A stretch of 64,000 bases of DNA, from contig JAITYX010000021.1 in assembly GCA_021018815.1 (NCBI GenBank), positions 4,493,001 through 4,557,000 of the forward strand. The letters run 5' to 3'. Source of the DNA: Talinum fruticosum. Lineage: Eukaryota > Streptophyta > Magnoliopsida > Caryophyllales > Talinaceae. The notes under the pieces were generated by a model. That model was not told the DNA's origin. It searched no databases and was given only the letters and a program-made list of their open reading frames with translations. A program made the translations under genes and the position numbers. Of this stretch, positions 37,065-51,203 are shown one piece after another (the stretch's first letter is position 1; every line of letters starts with the position of its first letter).

Positions 37065-40000
37065 GGATTCAAATTCAAATCCATAATCCAAAAATTCTAT
37101 AATCATATAGGGTGTTGGAGAGTGGGAGGAAGGATGGTTGATGTATTAGATTTATCAGTGAATTATAAAATTATAAAGATAATGATTGTGTTACACCTTT
37201 GTTTTAAAAATCGTTGAGTGCCTACTATTTCATAAAATGAAAATAGAGAAAGTTTATAAAAAACATTTACTTTAATCCACTGTAATCCAATTAAACTGTC
37301 ATGTTTTAACTATCGGGATCATTGGCATAACCACATTGTAGGGATTCGGTTAAAAAATATTGTCATGGTCAATATTACCCTTAGCTTGCTAGGAGTATGT
37401 ATTTGACTAATATTGACTGTTAGAATAATATATTTGAGGATCTATAGAAAATAAATCCCCTTGAAATAGATGAATGTCCATATGACTTATTAGTTGCTAG
37501 AAAGTGCATTTTGAGGATTTGTAGAAAATAAATTCCTTCAAATAGATGATAATGCAATTAATTGTTACTTATTTTTATTTTTTCTGAAATTGCTATTCTT
37601 GTTATAAGCATTATGAAAGGAAGTAAGGGACATATTTGGGACATAAAAATTAGGCAAATAATTTGGGACATACATAAAAGAATAATAATCAAACAAAATG
37701 GAATGGAGGAACATTTTTTCAATATATTTGGACCTACAACATACATATTATTATTATTTTTGGCTATCAATATAATTTATTTTAATTTCTTTCTAATATT
37801 TCTATTCATAGATTATTATCGAAAAACACATTTAAATCATAGTTTTTGCTATTGTAAGTTTTCTAAATTATTAAAAAATGTATATATGTCATCAAACCTC
37901 CCCACCATCTTAAAATATAAGTTCATATTTATCTTATTATGTTAGTCAATTGGGAGGAAAACTGTTGTGTCTTAAGGTTTTTAATCAAGTAAAACAACAT
38001 GTATTGTATCAATATTTTTGCGCCATCAAATCATTACTGAAATCTTGATTAATTTTTAATGCAAGTATAAGACATAAATGATTTCATTGCGCTGTGTCAC
38101 GAATGCCCTTTACCGTAATACAATTCTACTTTTTACTCATTACCTATTGATGTGAGAACTTTTGCTGTTGGACTCATGTCAAGAAGGCTTAAAAGGGATG
38201 GAAATTCCGTAGTCTCTCATTAGTCTTTTTTCGAGTGTTTAACAAGTACGGCAATCACAGTTATGTATTTATGGATACATTATTTATTAATTATAGTAAT
38301 TATATCCTTAAAAAAAAATAAGGTGAGAAAAGGCTATGTGATATGCATTATCGATGAGTGTCCTGAAAGATTTTTGGCTTCCTATTGATGTCAACCGTAC
38401 ATTTGGCAGAGAAAATTGCAAATTCAACCCGATATCTTTTTCTTGTGCTGTAATTTCATTTTCAAGTATTAAATTTCTCTTTCAGCTTTATCGCCCAAAA
38501 AAAAAAATTTTTTTTCTCTTTCAGCTTCTTTTGTCTGTTGGATTTTGCTATTTACGAAAAATTCGGTTTCAATGTCTGTCCTTTGTACAAATCTTTAAGA
38601 CTAACATTAATTAATTGAATTTATCTCTCCTTTTTAGTGTTAGAAATTTTCTTTTCCTTATTTAGTATATGGGAAAGCATAAATTTTAATTTTAAAAAAA
38701 TTGAGTAAAACTCATCAATAATGTTACATATTTCGTGCACATTACTAATAAAACTAACCGATATTTATAAATTTTAGTATACTATGGGACGAGGGACTGC
38801 TTCTACCTCGATGAGTACGTTGGTTGGTAATAAAGTTCATTTCGATATAGAAAACATTATTCAACTTTTTTTTCTTTTCATAATAGAAATGGGTAAAAAT
38901 AACCCTTGCATACTAATACACCTCATATTAAACTTCTATGGAGACTTTAAAGTCTAAGTACACCTTATAATTAAAAACACACCCATGATTCATAATCATA
39001 GTAAATTTCGGGTATTCCTAACATGATCCTAAACCAACATTAACTTTGATTATCAACATGTAATGAGCGTACCGTAAGATGCAACAAACATCCAACAGAA
39101 ACTTTATATTCAACTTATATACACGATAAGAGATATTTGTATATAAGAGATGACAATATTATTAAAACAACATAAGTTTTGATGACAGAAATTATTAAAT
39201 AGGTTTGGTGACGAATGCAGTGAATGTAATCTAAAGAGGCAGCCACAGCCAGCCACACAAATTATAAACAAGTGGGGTTTTTGTGGGTGAGTAGTAGCAA
39301 GTAGGATTGTGTTTAAGACCAATTTACATAATGTTGCTCTTCAATTTTTGTAGGTGTTGTAGTTTCACAAACAGTTGGAATTATTCATTTGCACGTACAG
39401 AGGCGTCATTCTCTCTCTGTGTCTGTCTGTGGCCCGCAACGGCACTGTGTTCAATCCTCAATTTGCACCTGAATTACAGACTTACGTTTATACCCTTCCC
39501 TACTTCCTCTGTGGCAAAGGACCCCTAGGTTGGGTAAAGGACTCCTGAAGGGATATTATCGGGTAACCCCCCACCCCACCCAAAGGTACCGACTTAGTGA
39601 GGTAATAAGGAACAGGATTATGTGACAGGTCGTGTGAAGTATAGAGATTGTGACCCAAATGTGTCATCTAATCTACTGTCGGGTTAGTCTCACACGACAA
39701 AAAAGTTACATTGTTCACTAATACATACAATCATTCTCTCGGATAGTCCATAGTTAAACTTTGTTGCTTATGCTACCAAAGTATATCTTCGCACCGCTGT
39801 CAGAGCCTCCGATCCTTAAATAGAAATTCTTCTACTGCCTTCCTCTTATGGTACTATGGATCATTTGGGAGGTCTGATAGTTTTTGCACTTTCATATTCC
39901 CATATGTTCTCTCTTGTTTTTTTTTTTTTTAAAAAAAAATTACTTGTTTCTACTGGAGGAGGTCTGATAAAACTGCAGGGATGGATCAATTATTCATTTC

Positions 40001-43000
40001 CTTTGTGCAGCACCAGACCAGTAATGGCAGTTGTTGAACCCAGGCTTTAAAGATACAACCATATACATTTTCTCCCCAAGGGAGGAGAGAGAGAGAGAGA
40101 GAGAGAGAAGGGGGAGGGGGAGCTTCAGTTTGCTCATTCTCATGCATGTGCCATCGAAGCTAAAGATGGATCAATTGACTTATATTTTGTACATTAGGTG
40201 CATCAGTAAAGTTGACCTATATTTAATTGTTTGATTCAGTTATAAGTTAGTTGGACCGAAATAAAAGTATGTGATATTTTTATGATCATAAAGCCAATTT
40301 TGTACCAATCTTTCCGAAGCAAATGAGATATTTTTCTGCGATGCGATTCGTTCTTTTATTGATTTTTTTAAAATAATGTACGTAAAGAATGAATGAGACG
40401 TTAGTATGACTGATATGAAAGTTACAACCATATCTACATCGAAAAAATCACATATGGAAGTGTTTTGCAGGCATTAGTTACTCCGTAAAATTGGTAGAAT
40501 TTTAAGAGTTTTTATATTTCACATCTGCTTTGCATAGCCGTTGCGTCTCCCTCTACACCCAAAACAAAATTGAACTGAATAATTTCTAAAAAGGAAAAAT
40601 GTCAACACAAGAAGCTAGAGATCAAGGCCCAGTTTGGCTATGACCACCTATGGGTAATTTTTGCAAGAAATTCTAATGGGCAAACCGAAACCTTTTAAAG
40701 GTTATTGGGCCTAGATTTACTTGTATCCCCAACTTGCACCTTTTGCGCATACAACATAGGGCCAAGGCCCAATTAGGTTATGTCAATTTAAAAATCCTCC
40801 TAGCAATACCACACAATTCGACATATTCCAATATATTATGTGCTATGAAGAGCTATATATATATATATATATAGGCTTCGGTTATTTTTGACTTAATATT
40901 ATTACCTTACAAGAATTCACTAGCAATCTCTGTTAGTATCAAATTAGATGACTATATAATTAAATAAATATAGTGTTAACTTTTAACAGATCATTATAAT
41001 AACGGAATTTAAATTTAACCATTTAGATTGCCACCGTACAAAAGATTTTTCAACCATTTTTCCCATCAAAGTATAGCAATAGAGTGTCCTTTACAAAGGC
41101 AATTTCCAACCCCCAAAACTAAAAAAAAAGAACCCCACAAAAGGGAATATGTTCCATTTTTCACTTTTTCATTAACACAAGAGGCATCCCCATAAATTCC
41201 TCCTACACCCCATCAAATTTTTTGACAAAATTGATCAGTCAAATAAAGTGCCTCTTTTACTTACCAAATATCGCTTGATAATCATTGCTAGAAACATATA
41301 TATGAATCTATTTAGTATTTATTTCTCTTTATTATATTCCTTGTTCTCTGTCCACTACTTAATTAATTATACATAATCAATGCAATTACTTGCTTAAAAC
41401 ATTTGTAGTTAGTCACTAATCCCATGCAAAGTTAATTGGTATATACTCCCATCACCTTAGAAGAGAGATATTATAGTTAATAATTTCTCTACTCTTGTTG
41501 ATTATAAATGTTTCACGCACCGTCTCATCGATCTCAACCCTTGAACTGAATTAATAATTCATCAAAGTTTCTAAACTTGGGTTAAGTTATACATGCATAT
41601 ATATATAATGATACATAACTTAATTAATCATGACGGTTATCGTAACTAAGATTGTTAATAATGCTTATTATTCGTAGTTTATGTATAGTAGACGGAATAA
41701 ATGCAATCTTAATCAGAATTTTATGTCACCTTTCGGTTGTTAGACTTGTAATACTACTACGATATTCTTTTGTTATCTTTGGTATAAAGAAAAAGGAAAG
41801 GTTTAGTTAATTACAAGATAATAATGGGTCATTTCTTAGTACGGACTACGGTATCTCTAACCCCCAAAAAAAGAAAAAAAAAAAAAAGGTGAAGGTGACT
41901 ATTCGTTGTGATTATTCCCTTTGTCTCTCCACCACCCCATCAAAAAAGGAGGGAAAAAAAAAGAAGAAGAAGAAGAAGAAGAAGACGAAATAGGGATCTT
42001 TAGCTTCCATGCAGTTACGTTTGCGATGAAATGTATTGTGCCATGCATGTGATGTGCTTCTTTCATTCATCCAAATGCCTTTTCATTCTAGGTAGAGACA
42101 AGCATAAGAAATAAATAGATTCAGTTTCGCTTCGATTTTTTATCAGTTCAATTTTTATTTAGGTCAACTTAAACAGTTTATGGTTAGTTTAATAAATTTA
42201 TCTTACAAAGAATAATAACTTTGGAGAAAAATGTACAATTAAGTTTGGTTCATTTGTGGCAACCCGGGCTTTAGATCCGCTTCAAATTAGTTGTTTCATA
42301 AGTCAAATCTAGTATAATTTAGGCCATTCAAATTTCGAGTTTTGGATAAGGGGATGTGCAAAATAGTGTTCATATCAAGCATTTATAACAAATTTCACCT
42401 CATTTTAGCTATAACAATTATGATTGATAGCTAATCATTTCAACTCAACTCATGTTAACTTGTTTCATCCCATTTCAACTTTCACCTATATAGCTTACTA
42501 TTTCAGCTTATTATTTTGGCTCAATAGCGATTATGACAACTAATTATTTCACCTCGTTTTTACTAATTACTACTCATTTCAATTACAACAGTTATAAAAA
42601 CTGATTTTAGCAAACATTTCAAACACACCCTAAATTTTGACATATCAAGCCGTAATCATGAGTTATAAACAAATATTATTTATTTATAAACTTAAAGTTG
42701 AAGTAAACCGAGCATAAGCTAATTAGATGATAATTAGTGCAATGGTTATTGACAGCTTTGAAATTTAGATTTGAAAGCAGCATAATTAAAATTCCATCAT
42801 GAACAGTGAATATTCTAGTGAGTGGTCCTTGACCAATAGATACGTACCTCTACTTTGCAAAATAAAATCTTGTCCCCTCAACCCTTCCCCCATATAGAAA
42901 TACGAGGAAGCTAAGTTGATATGGCGGCTCTTAAAAGTGAATTTCATGATTATTTTTCAACTAATCACTCTTAACTTAATTAATTTTCTTTGTTGTCTAA

Positions 43001-44754
43001 AGCATGGCAACTTGTCAAATTATATAGTTTGCTGAACATGAGAGAAAGAGAGGGATTAGCATTACAATTAAAGGGCAATTAACCCTAATTAGAAGCTAGT
43101 GCATTGTACGTGCATGATCTTAGAAAGTGGCAAACTTGGAAATTATACAAATTAATCGAATTAAAGCATATAAACATCTTTTGACCAACACTAATACAAC
43201 CATTAACAGCTTAGTGATTGCATTAAATAATACCTACATTCTCCCTATGGATTAATTAATTAACACAAAAGCAGTCTTGCAAGTTGCATAATACAACATC
43301 TATTTAATGGATTCAGATCTCTAATTTTGAAATTATGTAGATCTAATGCTTCCCTCATTCTTTATGTTGTTTACTAAATTTGTTAACCTGTTTTTTTTTA
43401 GATGAGTTATACGTGCTAGTACAATATATGGACGGAACAAAAATCAAGTAACTGTTATATATATGAACTTACAGTTATATATTTTGCATCCACGCCCGTA
43501 AGATTTTTTACAAGGCCCTATTTCATTTAGATGTAAAGAATCGTAAGAAAAATTATAAGAAGATATAAAAAAAATCGTAAAGAGTTGTAAGATAATTATA
43601 AAGTTAGTTATAAAAAACTGTACGGAGTCTGTAAGAATCAGTAAAATTGTAAGGTAAAGATAAATGGAACATGACAAGTAATTGTATAAATGTAAACTAT
43701 ACGGATTGATAAATAATTTCTCCTTTGCTATGCGTGTGTTCATGAATGATCGAAGATTATTCAGTTATGACTATCACGTTTATATTTATTTCAGTCTTTT
43801 ATACATATGGTTTTTTTTAACTTATTCAAATATGATTCAAATCGAGATATGTCAAGTACTATATATATACACTATTCATTATTCATGCATATAGAATGAA
43901 TAAATGAAAACGATAAAACTTAGATAGAATAGACTAGACTAGAAATCACGCGGGAAAAGTAGGGAGGGTAGAAGGCAACATTTGATGGGGCTCACCACTT
44001 CCAAAATAATATCATATAAGCTAAGCAAAGACAAGCATCAAAACAAGCATACATATCATATCAAAAATAGTTGTGATCGGAAACAACTAACCACAACAAC
44101 ATGAATATGGTGGTGCAAGTGTAACACATTTTTGCCCTTTTTTTTTTCTTTTTGTGTTCCTCCAACCAATAAATATAACAACGTAACTTATCATTTGGTC
44201 CTCATTTTGCCACATATATACTATTTATGGTCTATCTAGCAAGCTAAATTATATATTGCCCAATTATATGTACCTATGATTGCCCTCTTTATACGCGGCT
44301 ATCTATGTATTTTATTCTCACAATTATTTGCACCACCCTTCTCTGTGTGTGTGTGGGTTAGAGATAGAGAGAGAGAGATGCTCGTATCATCATATGTCTC
44401 TGGCTAGAATGAAGAGAGTCAGAGCTATGCAAAAACTAGTAGCTGAATGCCTCAAATCAAATCTCCAAAAAGAGAAGGGGGAGGGGGAAGGAAATAAAAT
44501 ATCCTCTACTTGCATTCTTAGTGCATGAGGGATTCTTACAAGATTGCATTATATATGTCAACTAGGATCTTGATTACTAATTTTATTGGAATTTGTGTTT
44601 GAGTCAACTGGACCATGGGTCCTACGCTCCTACCAAAATATATTATGAACTTGTCTGGCAATCGTCTCGTTAGCTATTGTCCGTTGACAGATTATTAATT
44701 GTTAGTTATTGGTTGATTGATATAAGTCTGTTTATATTTAGCTATTTGATAAAA

Positions 44755-44907
44755 AAAGTGTTTGGTAAAATTAGTTATTTCTCAAAAAATATAAGGCAAA
44801 AAATTAATTTACAAAAAGCCAATCTCAAAAAATTATTGAAATTAGCTTTTGAAAATGGCTTTTAAGGGTAAAAACTATTACAAAAATCAATTTACCAAAC
44901 ACTTTTA
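44755..44907. mobile_element. Foldback element of about 150 bases
   Basis: The left end AAAGTGTTTGGTAAAATTAG is mirrored by AATTTACCAAACACTTTT at the right end, and inner parts (AAAAAGCCA against TGGCTTTT) also pair. The TGTTTGGTAAA-type end is common in small plant hAT-like or foldback elements. I see no clear target duplication. Confidence 0.5.
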
Positions 44908-47419
44908 AACAAGTATTACCGACTGGCTAGCAAAATGTCATTGAAAAAGTCATTAGTCAAACATCCCTTATATCTTTCATATTTCATCGATGGGATTAAC
45001 AGAAAATTGAAACCACTGTGACAAGTCGATTTTATGATTAGAGATATCATTCATCTCTTGGCAGGAGTCTCGAGTGTTTCGCTCAATCACATTTTTAAAT
45101 AGTATTACTGACTGGTTAGCAAAATTTGATCATACTCGTGTCATCTCATATTACTTGATTTTGCTTCCCGTCACTTCTTTTTCTCTATTTTGCATGGTGA
45201 CAATGTAAATAAAATCCTTAAACAAAGGACTGCGTATATTACCTTTTGTATTATCTTTATCCATTTTTTAAAAAATTTCATCATCATTTCTCCCTGATCT
45301 CGATCACGCAAAACTCAACTATCCTTCATGAGTTCTTAACAATATTACTACTGACTCACCCTTCTCGATTAGTAGGTATAAAATGACCATCTTTGTCCTT
45401 TGTCATAATCAAGAAAACAACATACACCTATCTCTTTTCTTTTTTTTTTTTTTTGCGCAATTTTTAAAATTTTTTATCAACTAAATATTTTAGATCGTTG
45501 GATTTTCAACCATCACCTTCATTGTTATTGTTACTAGTTTGTATCCGTGCGTTTACACGGGATTTTTAATAATAAATTTTTTAAATATTTTTTTATAAAT
45601 GAAAATATTAAAAAATATATAGATAATTAGATTAAAACCAATATTTTTTTTGTACTTTCAACCTAATATCTATAAAACAGAACTTTGGGGCTACCAAATA
45701 TAAAGACTAAAAAGAGAATTTTAAAAATTAAGAAGATAACATATTAATCATATATATCACAAAAGGACGAACTAAAAGAAGTAAAGAAATAAGAAGACAG
45801 CTATTATAAGGGGAAAGAGGGGGAAAACCACCATTGATCAAAAGCAAAGTATGTGGCCCCAATTATTTAAATATTTCTCCAACTTGGGTTTCTGCAACTT
45901 GGCTCTGAATTTCGAGCTTTACAATTAAGTTTGCACTAATTTTGAATTTTAATTAATATTTTTAATTATTTATATGATTATTTTTGTTTTTAAGTTCGAG
46001 GGGAGAAAAGGCCTAGACTATCTGAGTATGATTAATGATATTTGAGACTTGTTGTCGTATTTTGACGGTTTACTTTCGAGTTATGTTAAGAGAGTGGGAA
46101 TATACCGTGCCTTATTTAGTAACAAAATATTCATTTCAAAATGATGTCGAAATGTGTATTTGTATCAACTTTCCGTCTAGTATAGTCTCACCAGCTGAAT
46201 TGATGATCGATTTTGTGAGAAAAAAACATTTTTTGGGAGTTGAAGATCGAGTTTGATGAATGATTGATTGGTGCCACTAGGAGCAATCTGAAAATGGAGT
46301 TGTGTTATTGATGGTCGTTGAAATTGAAGTGAAGTGATCAATCATTATAATAAGGACAAGTTATGAGTGGTTGTAAAATTTTCGTGGAGAATAATCAAGA
46401 GAGAGAGCCCTTGGGAAAACTCCCAATACTCACTTTACACTTCGACAATCATCATATTTTATCTACTCCTTTTTTTCCATTCAAATAATTACTCATGCCA
46501 TATCATATCATCCACGGTGTGTTATGTACACTTTACTCGGTAAAAGTTCGTTTGATCCGATTATCCGAATTTGTACGATCTAAACGGATGTGATCATAAA
46601 ATTTTTGTCCGAATTTTAAATTCGAACGATCGATCATATCCGAATTGAAATTTGGGTCGGGTTTATGTTTAACAATTCCTGTTTGGGTTGTCTAAATTTT
46701 ATGACTAATTCGAATTAGGATAAATTTGGACAATCGGACAATCGGGTATAAACATTCGATCATTCTCGGTTTAGGTATACTTTATTCCAAAATTTATAAA
46801 ATTTTCAATAAAAAATTAGGGCATTCGGGTTAGGGTTCTCATATGGTTAGGGTGTCCGAATTTCGCAATTCGAACATAACCCGGATATGATATTTTTGTC
46901 CAAATTTTTCGAATCTAAATTGACCCGAATCTGAATTTTTACCAACATTACTTGTATAAAAGGGAAATAATTTTAAAAATAGGGTGTAAACTAAAACTGT
47001 AAATAAGCCAAGTCAATTCTGTAAGTCCGTAGATTCAATTTTGTCAAAGTTTAGTTTTAACTCGATACCAACAAATAATTTTAGAAGGAAATAGCCACAT
47101 AGAGATTACAACGGAAATATTGAACGTGTGGCCATACAATGCAAGCACCGATTATGTGAGGGAGCTTGTTGCTTCACTCTCATTATAATGCATATTTGTA
47201 TCTTCTAGTGATACCAACAAATTAAAATATTGGTTGAGTTGGTAATAATCTTATTAATGAGAACATAAGTTTAAATATTCGAAAGAGAATTTTTACTTTA
47301 AAGATCTATTCAAATTAGCGTTTATAACAGCTTAACAATTATAACAACTCACAACAGGTATAACCGCTAATCATAATTTCATATAATTATTAAGAATTAT
47401 TATGTTGTTGTTGTTGTTG

Positions 47420-47474
<55 letters not shown>

Positions 47475-47698
47475 CTTAAAAATTTATTATATTTTAAAAT
47501 TTTATTATTACCATTATAACGACTCATAAGCAACTCGTAACAGTTCATATCGCTATAAACAAGTGTAACACCTAATTTTAACAATTAAAATAAACAGACT
47601 CTAAATTAGTCTTTGCTGGAAAGTGAATACACCCTTGCTCAAAAACCAAAAATAATTTTTGCCATTTTTTAGAATTTTTTAGAATCTTTTCTAAACTA
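44908..47698. other. AT-rich intergenic DNA
   Basis: No gene. A (TTG)n-(TTA)n microsatellite lies at 47402-47474. A segment around 46550-46950, full of TCGGGT/CCGAAT-type motifs, resembles one at 54560-54720 and may be a degraded dispersed repeat. A motif AGTATTACYGACTGG is repeated at 44913 and 45100. Confidence 0.45.
47402..47474. repeat. (TTG)n-(TTA)n compound microsatellite
   Basis: Six TTG units continue directly into about seventeen TTA units. Confidence 0.93.
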
Positions 47699-47968
47699 AT
47701 CCTTCATTTCAAAATATATGTCGCTTTAAAGTTATGAGATAATACCAAGGAAACGCAGAATTCATGACAAATTTTAAATTAAAAGACCAAGTTGCTCCTA
47801 TATTTCATTGAAAATGAAGAAAATCAATGAAAAAAAAAGAGAAACAAAGTAATTAATAAGAATAAGATTGATAAACTAGTAATTAATATGTTATTGAAAT
47901 TATAAAGTAACATGTATTATGAAATAAGAAAAATTAGTTAAAGTAACATATATTGTAAAACGGAAGGC
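47699..47968. mobile_element. Family A MITE
   Basis: The left end TCCTTCATTTCAAAATATAT mirrors the right end (complement GCCTTCCGTTTTACAATATA). The core has GAATTCATGACAAATTTTAA, TTTCATTGAAAATGAAGAAA and ATTGAAATTATAAAGTAACA, in the same orientation as 30598-30869 and 63596-63849. Confidence 0.78.
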
Positions 47969-49038
47969 TTCTTTAATGGAACATTTCTATATTATAGGGT
48001 TTTCCTTTACATTTTAATCAAGCGAACTAATGATATTTAACTTCAGCTAATCATCGAACCAATGACACTGAGATGAAAGCGAATCTAGAGTGAATGACCT
48101 GTTGCTCTCATGTTAAACCACGTAATTAACGCCAGTATATAATGATGTTACATTCTCTTTTGGCAGATTTCTACGAATAATTATGATAAATCTTTCTACG
48201 TCATGCTTGTTTTCGATTAAGAGATGTGCTAATTGCATCCATTTAAGCCTTAGGGCATATTTTTTTCTTAATCATATTTTCTTGCTCGAAAGACAAAAAT
48301 GAGCTTGAAATATTTGAAAATCTACTGCCTTAAAAAGGTCTTCAATGTTGTTATGCTGCTATGATCAATTTCATTAAAGAAATTTTTGGGATTGACAAGT
48401 CCAAACTAATCCATCTAAGATTATTTCTTTGGCTCGTCGGGTATAGGAGCAGATGAGGGGTATCTTTATTGGAATAGGATCGCAAATCAAAATGGAGTTG
48501 GTAGTACACTAGAAGCAAATCTCATGGGAGGAGTAAGGGGTGCGTGAGGCTGAGAAGGGATGCAGAAGGATTTAAGAATAATCATGACCGTACTTTTGTT
48601 TGATAGGAGATTCATCTTTGTTTTAAGCTCTGTTAGTTGGGTTTTTATGTTGGTCTATATCTAGGGTGGATTTTTTCAAGGGATATTTTCTTGTTAACTT
48701 ATAAGAGCTAGCCTTTTTGTAAAAGACGCAAACTTGTCATTTATTTTGTTTATTATACCATTTTACCGCTTCTCGAAAGTTATCTATGATTAAAACACAG
48801 GGGCATATTGTTTTCAATTTATAATAAGTTACAATTTATTACAAAATGGTACCCAATATGTTACATGATTATGAATGAAATTAAATGCTACTAAATATTT
48901 ATCGATGTTGAATGGGGCTAAATGTTATTACATAATACTAAATATTGATAATAAGTATTATGATAAGTTGTTGAAAAAGAAAAATCATTTACTAGTTTCT
49001 AAATTTCTAATGAAAAAGGTGGCACATCTTTTCAATTA

Positions 49039-49303
49039 CTCCCACTATTTCAAATACATGTTACATTAATTAATGTTTTTCGTTTTACAATATATGTCAC
49101 TTTACAATTCCAATGATACATTAATAAATAGTTTATCAATTTTATCCTAATTAACTTTTTCTCTCATTTTTCATTGATTTTTTTTCATTTTTAATGAAAT
49201 TTTGGGGTAATTTTCCCTTTTACCATAAATTTTGTTATAAATTTTATTTTTTTTAATAATCCATCATTAACTTAAAACAACAAATATTTTAAAATGAATG
49301 AAG
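49039..49303. mobile_element. Family A MITE
   Basis: It begins CTCCCACTATTTCAAATACA after TA (49037-49038) and ends AAAATGAATGAAG before TA (49304-49305). The internal segments TCACTTTACAATTCCAATGA and CATTTTTCATTGATTTT are the complement of those in the copy at 47699. It is the most complete uninterrupted copy in this orientation and serves here as the reference. Confidence 0.82.
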
Positions 49304-49305
49304 TA

Positions 49306-50778
49306 CACTACACCAAGAGGTCAAATAGTATGGCCTACCCATTAAAAAAATAAAAAAACCCAATTATTGATATTGTTCAGGTGCAATCAACGAAGAATAA
49401 TACAAACATCCAACTATATTATGAGATAACAAATCACAGGCTCCTGTTTCAAGAGGTCGTACCGAAGGCTAAAATTTAAACCTATATCTCTAATAACAAT
49501 CTATATAAATTTTATCAATTAAATTAACTATCATTTATATAAACAATTATCAGTAAATTTAACTCGAAATATTTAAAAGATAAAGTCGACACCGTTACAC
49601 TATATCAGGCATGACACATACGTTAGCAAATATAATTATTACAAATCAATGCAGTGTAAAAAATGGGGTACGTACAGAGTAAGAGATAGGTGAGTGAAAA
49701 CGGGTCAAAACTGGGAGCCGCAAATTTAAGGTTTTTATTAATCATTATCACCTTACAATTATTTTAATCTGTCTTCTTCATGAATTCATCCAAATTTGGC
49801 AGTCAATTTTCAGTCAACTTCTTTCTTAATTTAGCTTCTTCTTCATTTCTAAAGTCTCTTTTTTTTTTTTTTTAATAATTCTTTTTCATCAAAATATGAG
49901 GTAGTAAAAACAACCCTAGCCGCCTCCTTCTCCTCTCTTGCCCGTTCTCTCTATAAAACTTATTTATTTTGTTATTTTAGTAATGAATTTATATGAGTTT
50001 GATCTTTATTATAGATGTCGTATGACCTTCAATTAATGAAATTCATCTATTATTCTAAAAACAAAAGTCTCATTTTTTTAAAAAATTCTTTTTATAAAGC
50101 TATCTAAAACGTGAATTTGGCTCATTTCATTTTTATCTATTTTTTCTTATCATTTTCCTTACTTACATATATAGTTTTTAGACTTTTTAGTGGACCAAGC
50201 CAACAAGGTATCTCTTCAACAAATCAAGAAGAGGACTTACATATACTTGATAAGCTATATCTCCTTTAAACTCTAGCTCGGTAAAAAGGGATAACGTCAA
50301 GCAACAACGACAATCTCATCTAAAAATTTATTGTTTAAATTTTATTATCGTTTATTCACATTTTCTTAGTTTTAAGTTAACTAGATACATCTGTATCTGT
50401 ATGTATTATAAATTGGTATTAACTATACTAATAAAAAGATAAATAATTTAAGGAAGTAATATTTAATATCTTCGTTTGAGTAGAATATTGATCAACTTAA
50501 CGTTATAATTATATTTCTATAATAATAGTTGTATATTTTTCATACTAGATTTTACATTAAATAATTCAGAAATTTCTTCATGTAACAAAAATAATCACGC
50601 AACATAAAATTAATCAGTCACGTACCAAAATTACTTTTTTCTTTTGATAAATAATGGCAAAATCCAAGAGTAGTACCAAACAATTAAAACAATAATTGTA
50701 GATATTAGACAAATTAACCTAACGATCGAAGAAACAAAACAAAACACCAAAACAACTAAAATTAAACTCTCTGCTATA
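49306..50778. other. AT-rich intergenic DNA
   Basis: No gene. At 50015-50056 is a LINE-tail-like segment (TGTCGTATGA, then TTAATGAAATTC) that resembles 5494-5535. Everything else is low-complexity sequence. Confidence 0.45.
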
Positions 50779-51192
50779 TGTCATGGGATGATAATTCAAT
50801 CGAACTTAGTACCTAGCAAACCTGGACTCGAAACCCTTTTGTAAGCTTGCTAGTAAGCCTTAACGATGCTTAACTTAAGTTAGAGAGAGCTATGTAAGTA
50901 AGGACACTTAGAGAGAGAGAGAATTTGGGAGAATGCTTTGTATTAAACTCTTAGAATGGATGGTTGGATGACTACAAATGAGCCCCTTTAGGGGTATTTA
51001 TACTTGCCTACCTCCTCAATGGATCGGTGGATATCTATCTAATCCTACGGCTTAGATCTATCCTCTAGAACCTTCCACACTACGATCTAAGTTTCCATAC
51101 AATTATAGAACATTAGGAAAAATTGTGGAACATTATGAAATAGTAGAGAGAAATCTAGAAAATTCTGGTATATTCCGGAGGAACCCATGACA
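50779..51192 (-). repeat. Left LTR (3' LTR of the - strand element)
   Basis: 414 bases with perfect TGTCATGGG/CCCATGACA ends. It shares long blocks with the right LTR, for example GCCTTAACGATGCTTAACTT and TCTTAGAATGGATGGTTGGA, but with many point differences, so the insertion is not recent. Confidence 0.85.
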
Positions 51193-51203
51193 TTCTCGCC
51201 CAC

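Larger units (their letters stand above)
31700..44750. other. Long AT-rich intergenic stretch with simple repeats
   Basis: I find no gene in these 13 kb. Contents: (TAA)n at 33037-33100, (GT)n at 33301-33319, (AT)n at 37016-37062, (GA)n at 40085-40108 and (GAA)n at 41960-41986. There are also two short tandem duplications: 34457-34531 (two units of about 37 bases around GAGGTG...GTCTCAA) and 37433-37550 (two units around GAGGAT...TAGAAAATAAAT). Open frames are short, low in complexity and unlike known families. A more GC-rich patch at 39380-39620 has no recognisable content. Confidence 0.5.

Noticed and set aside
44280..44528. 82-codon + frame with a TATA-like sequence and GT/GA repeats upstream
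   Set aside because: The frame crosses microsatellite sequence and its product is unlike any family. I checked the area for familiar miRNA sequences and saw none.
45530..45572. CCGTGCGTTTACACGG palindrome of the kind seen at some plant repeat ends
   Set aside because: No second terminus or duplication could be found, so no element is called.
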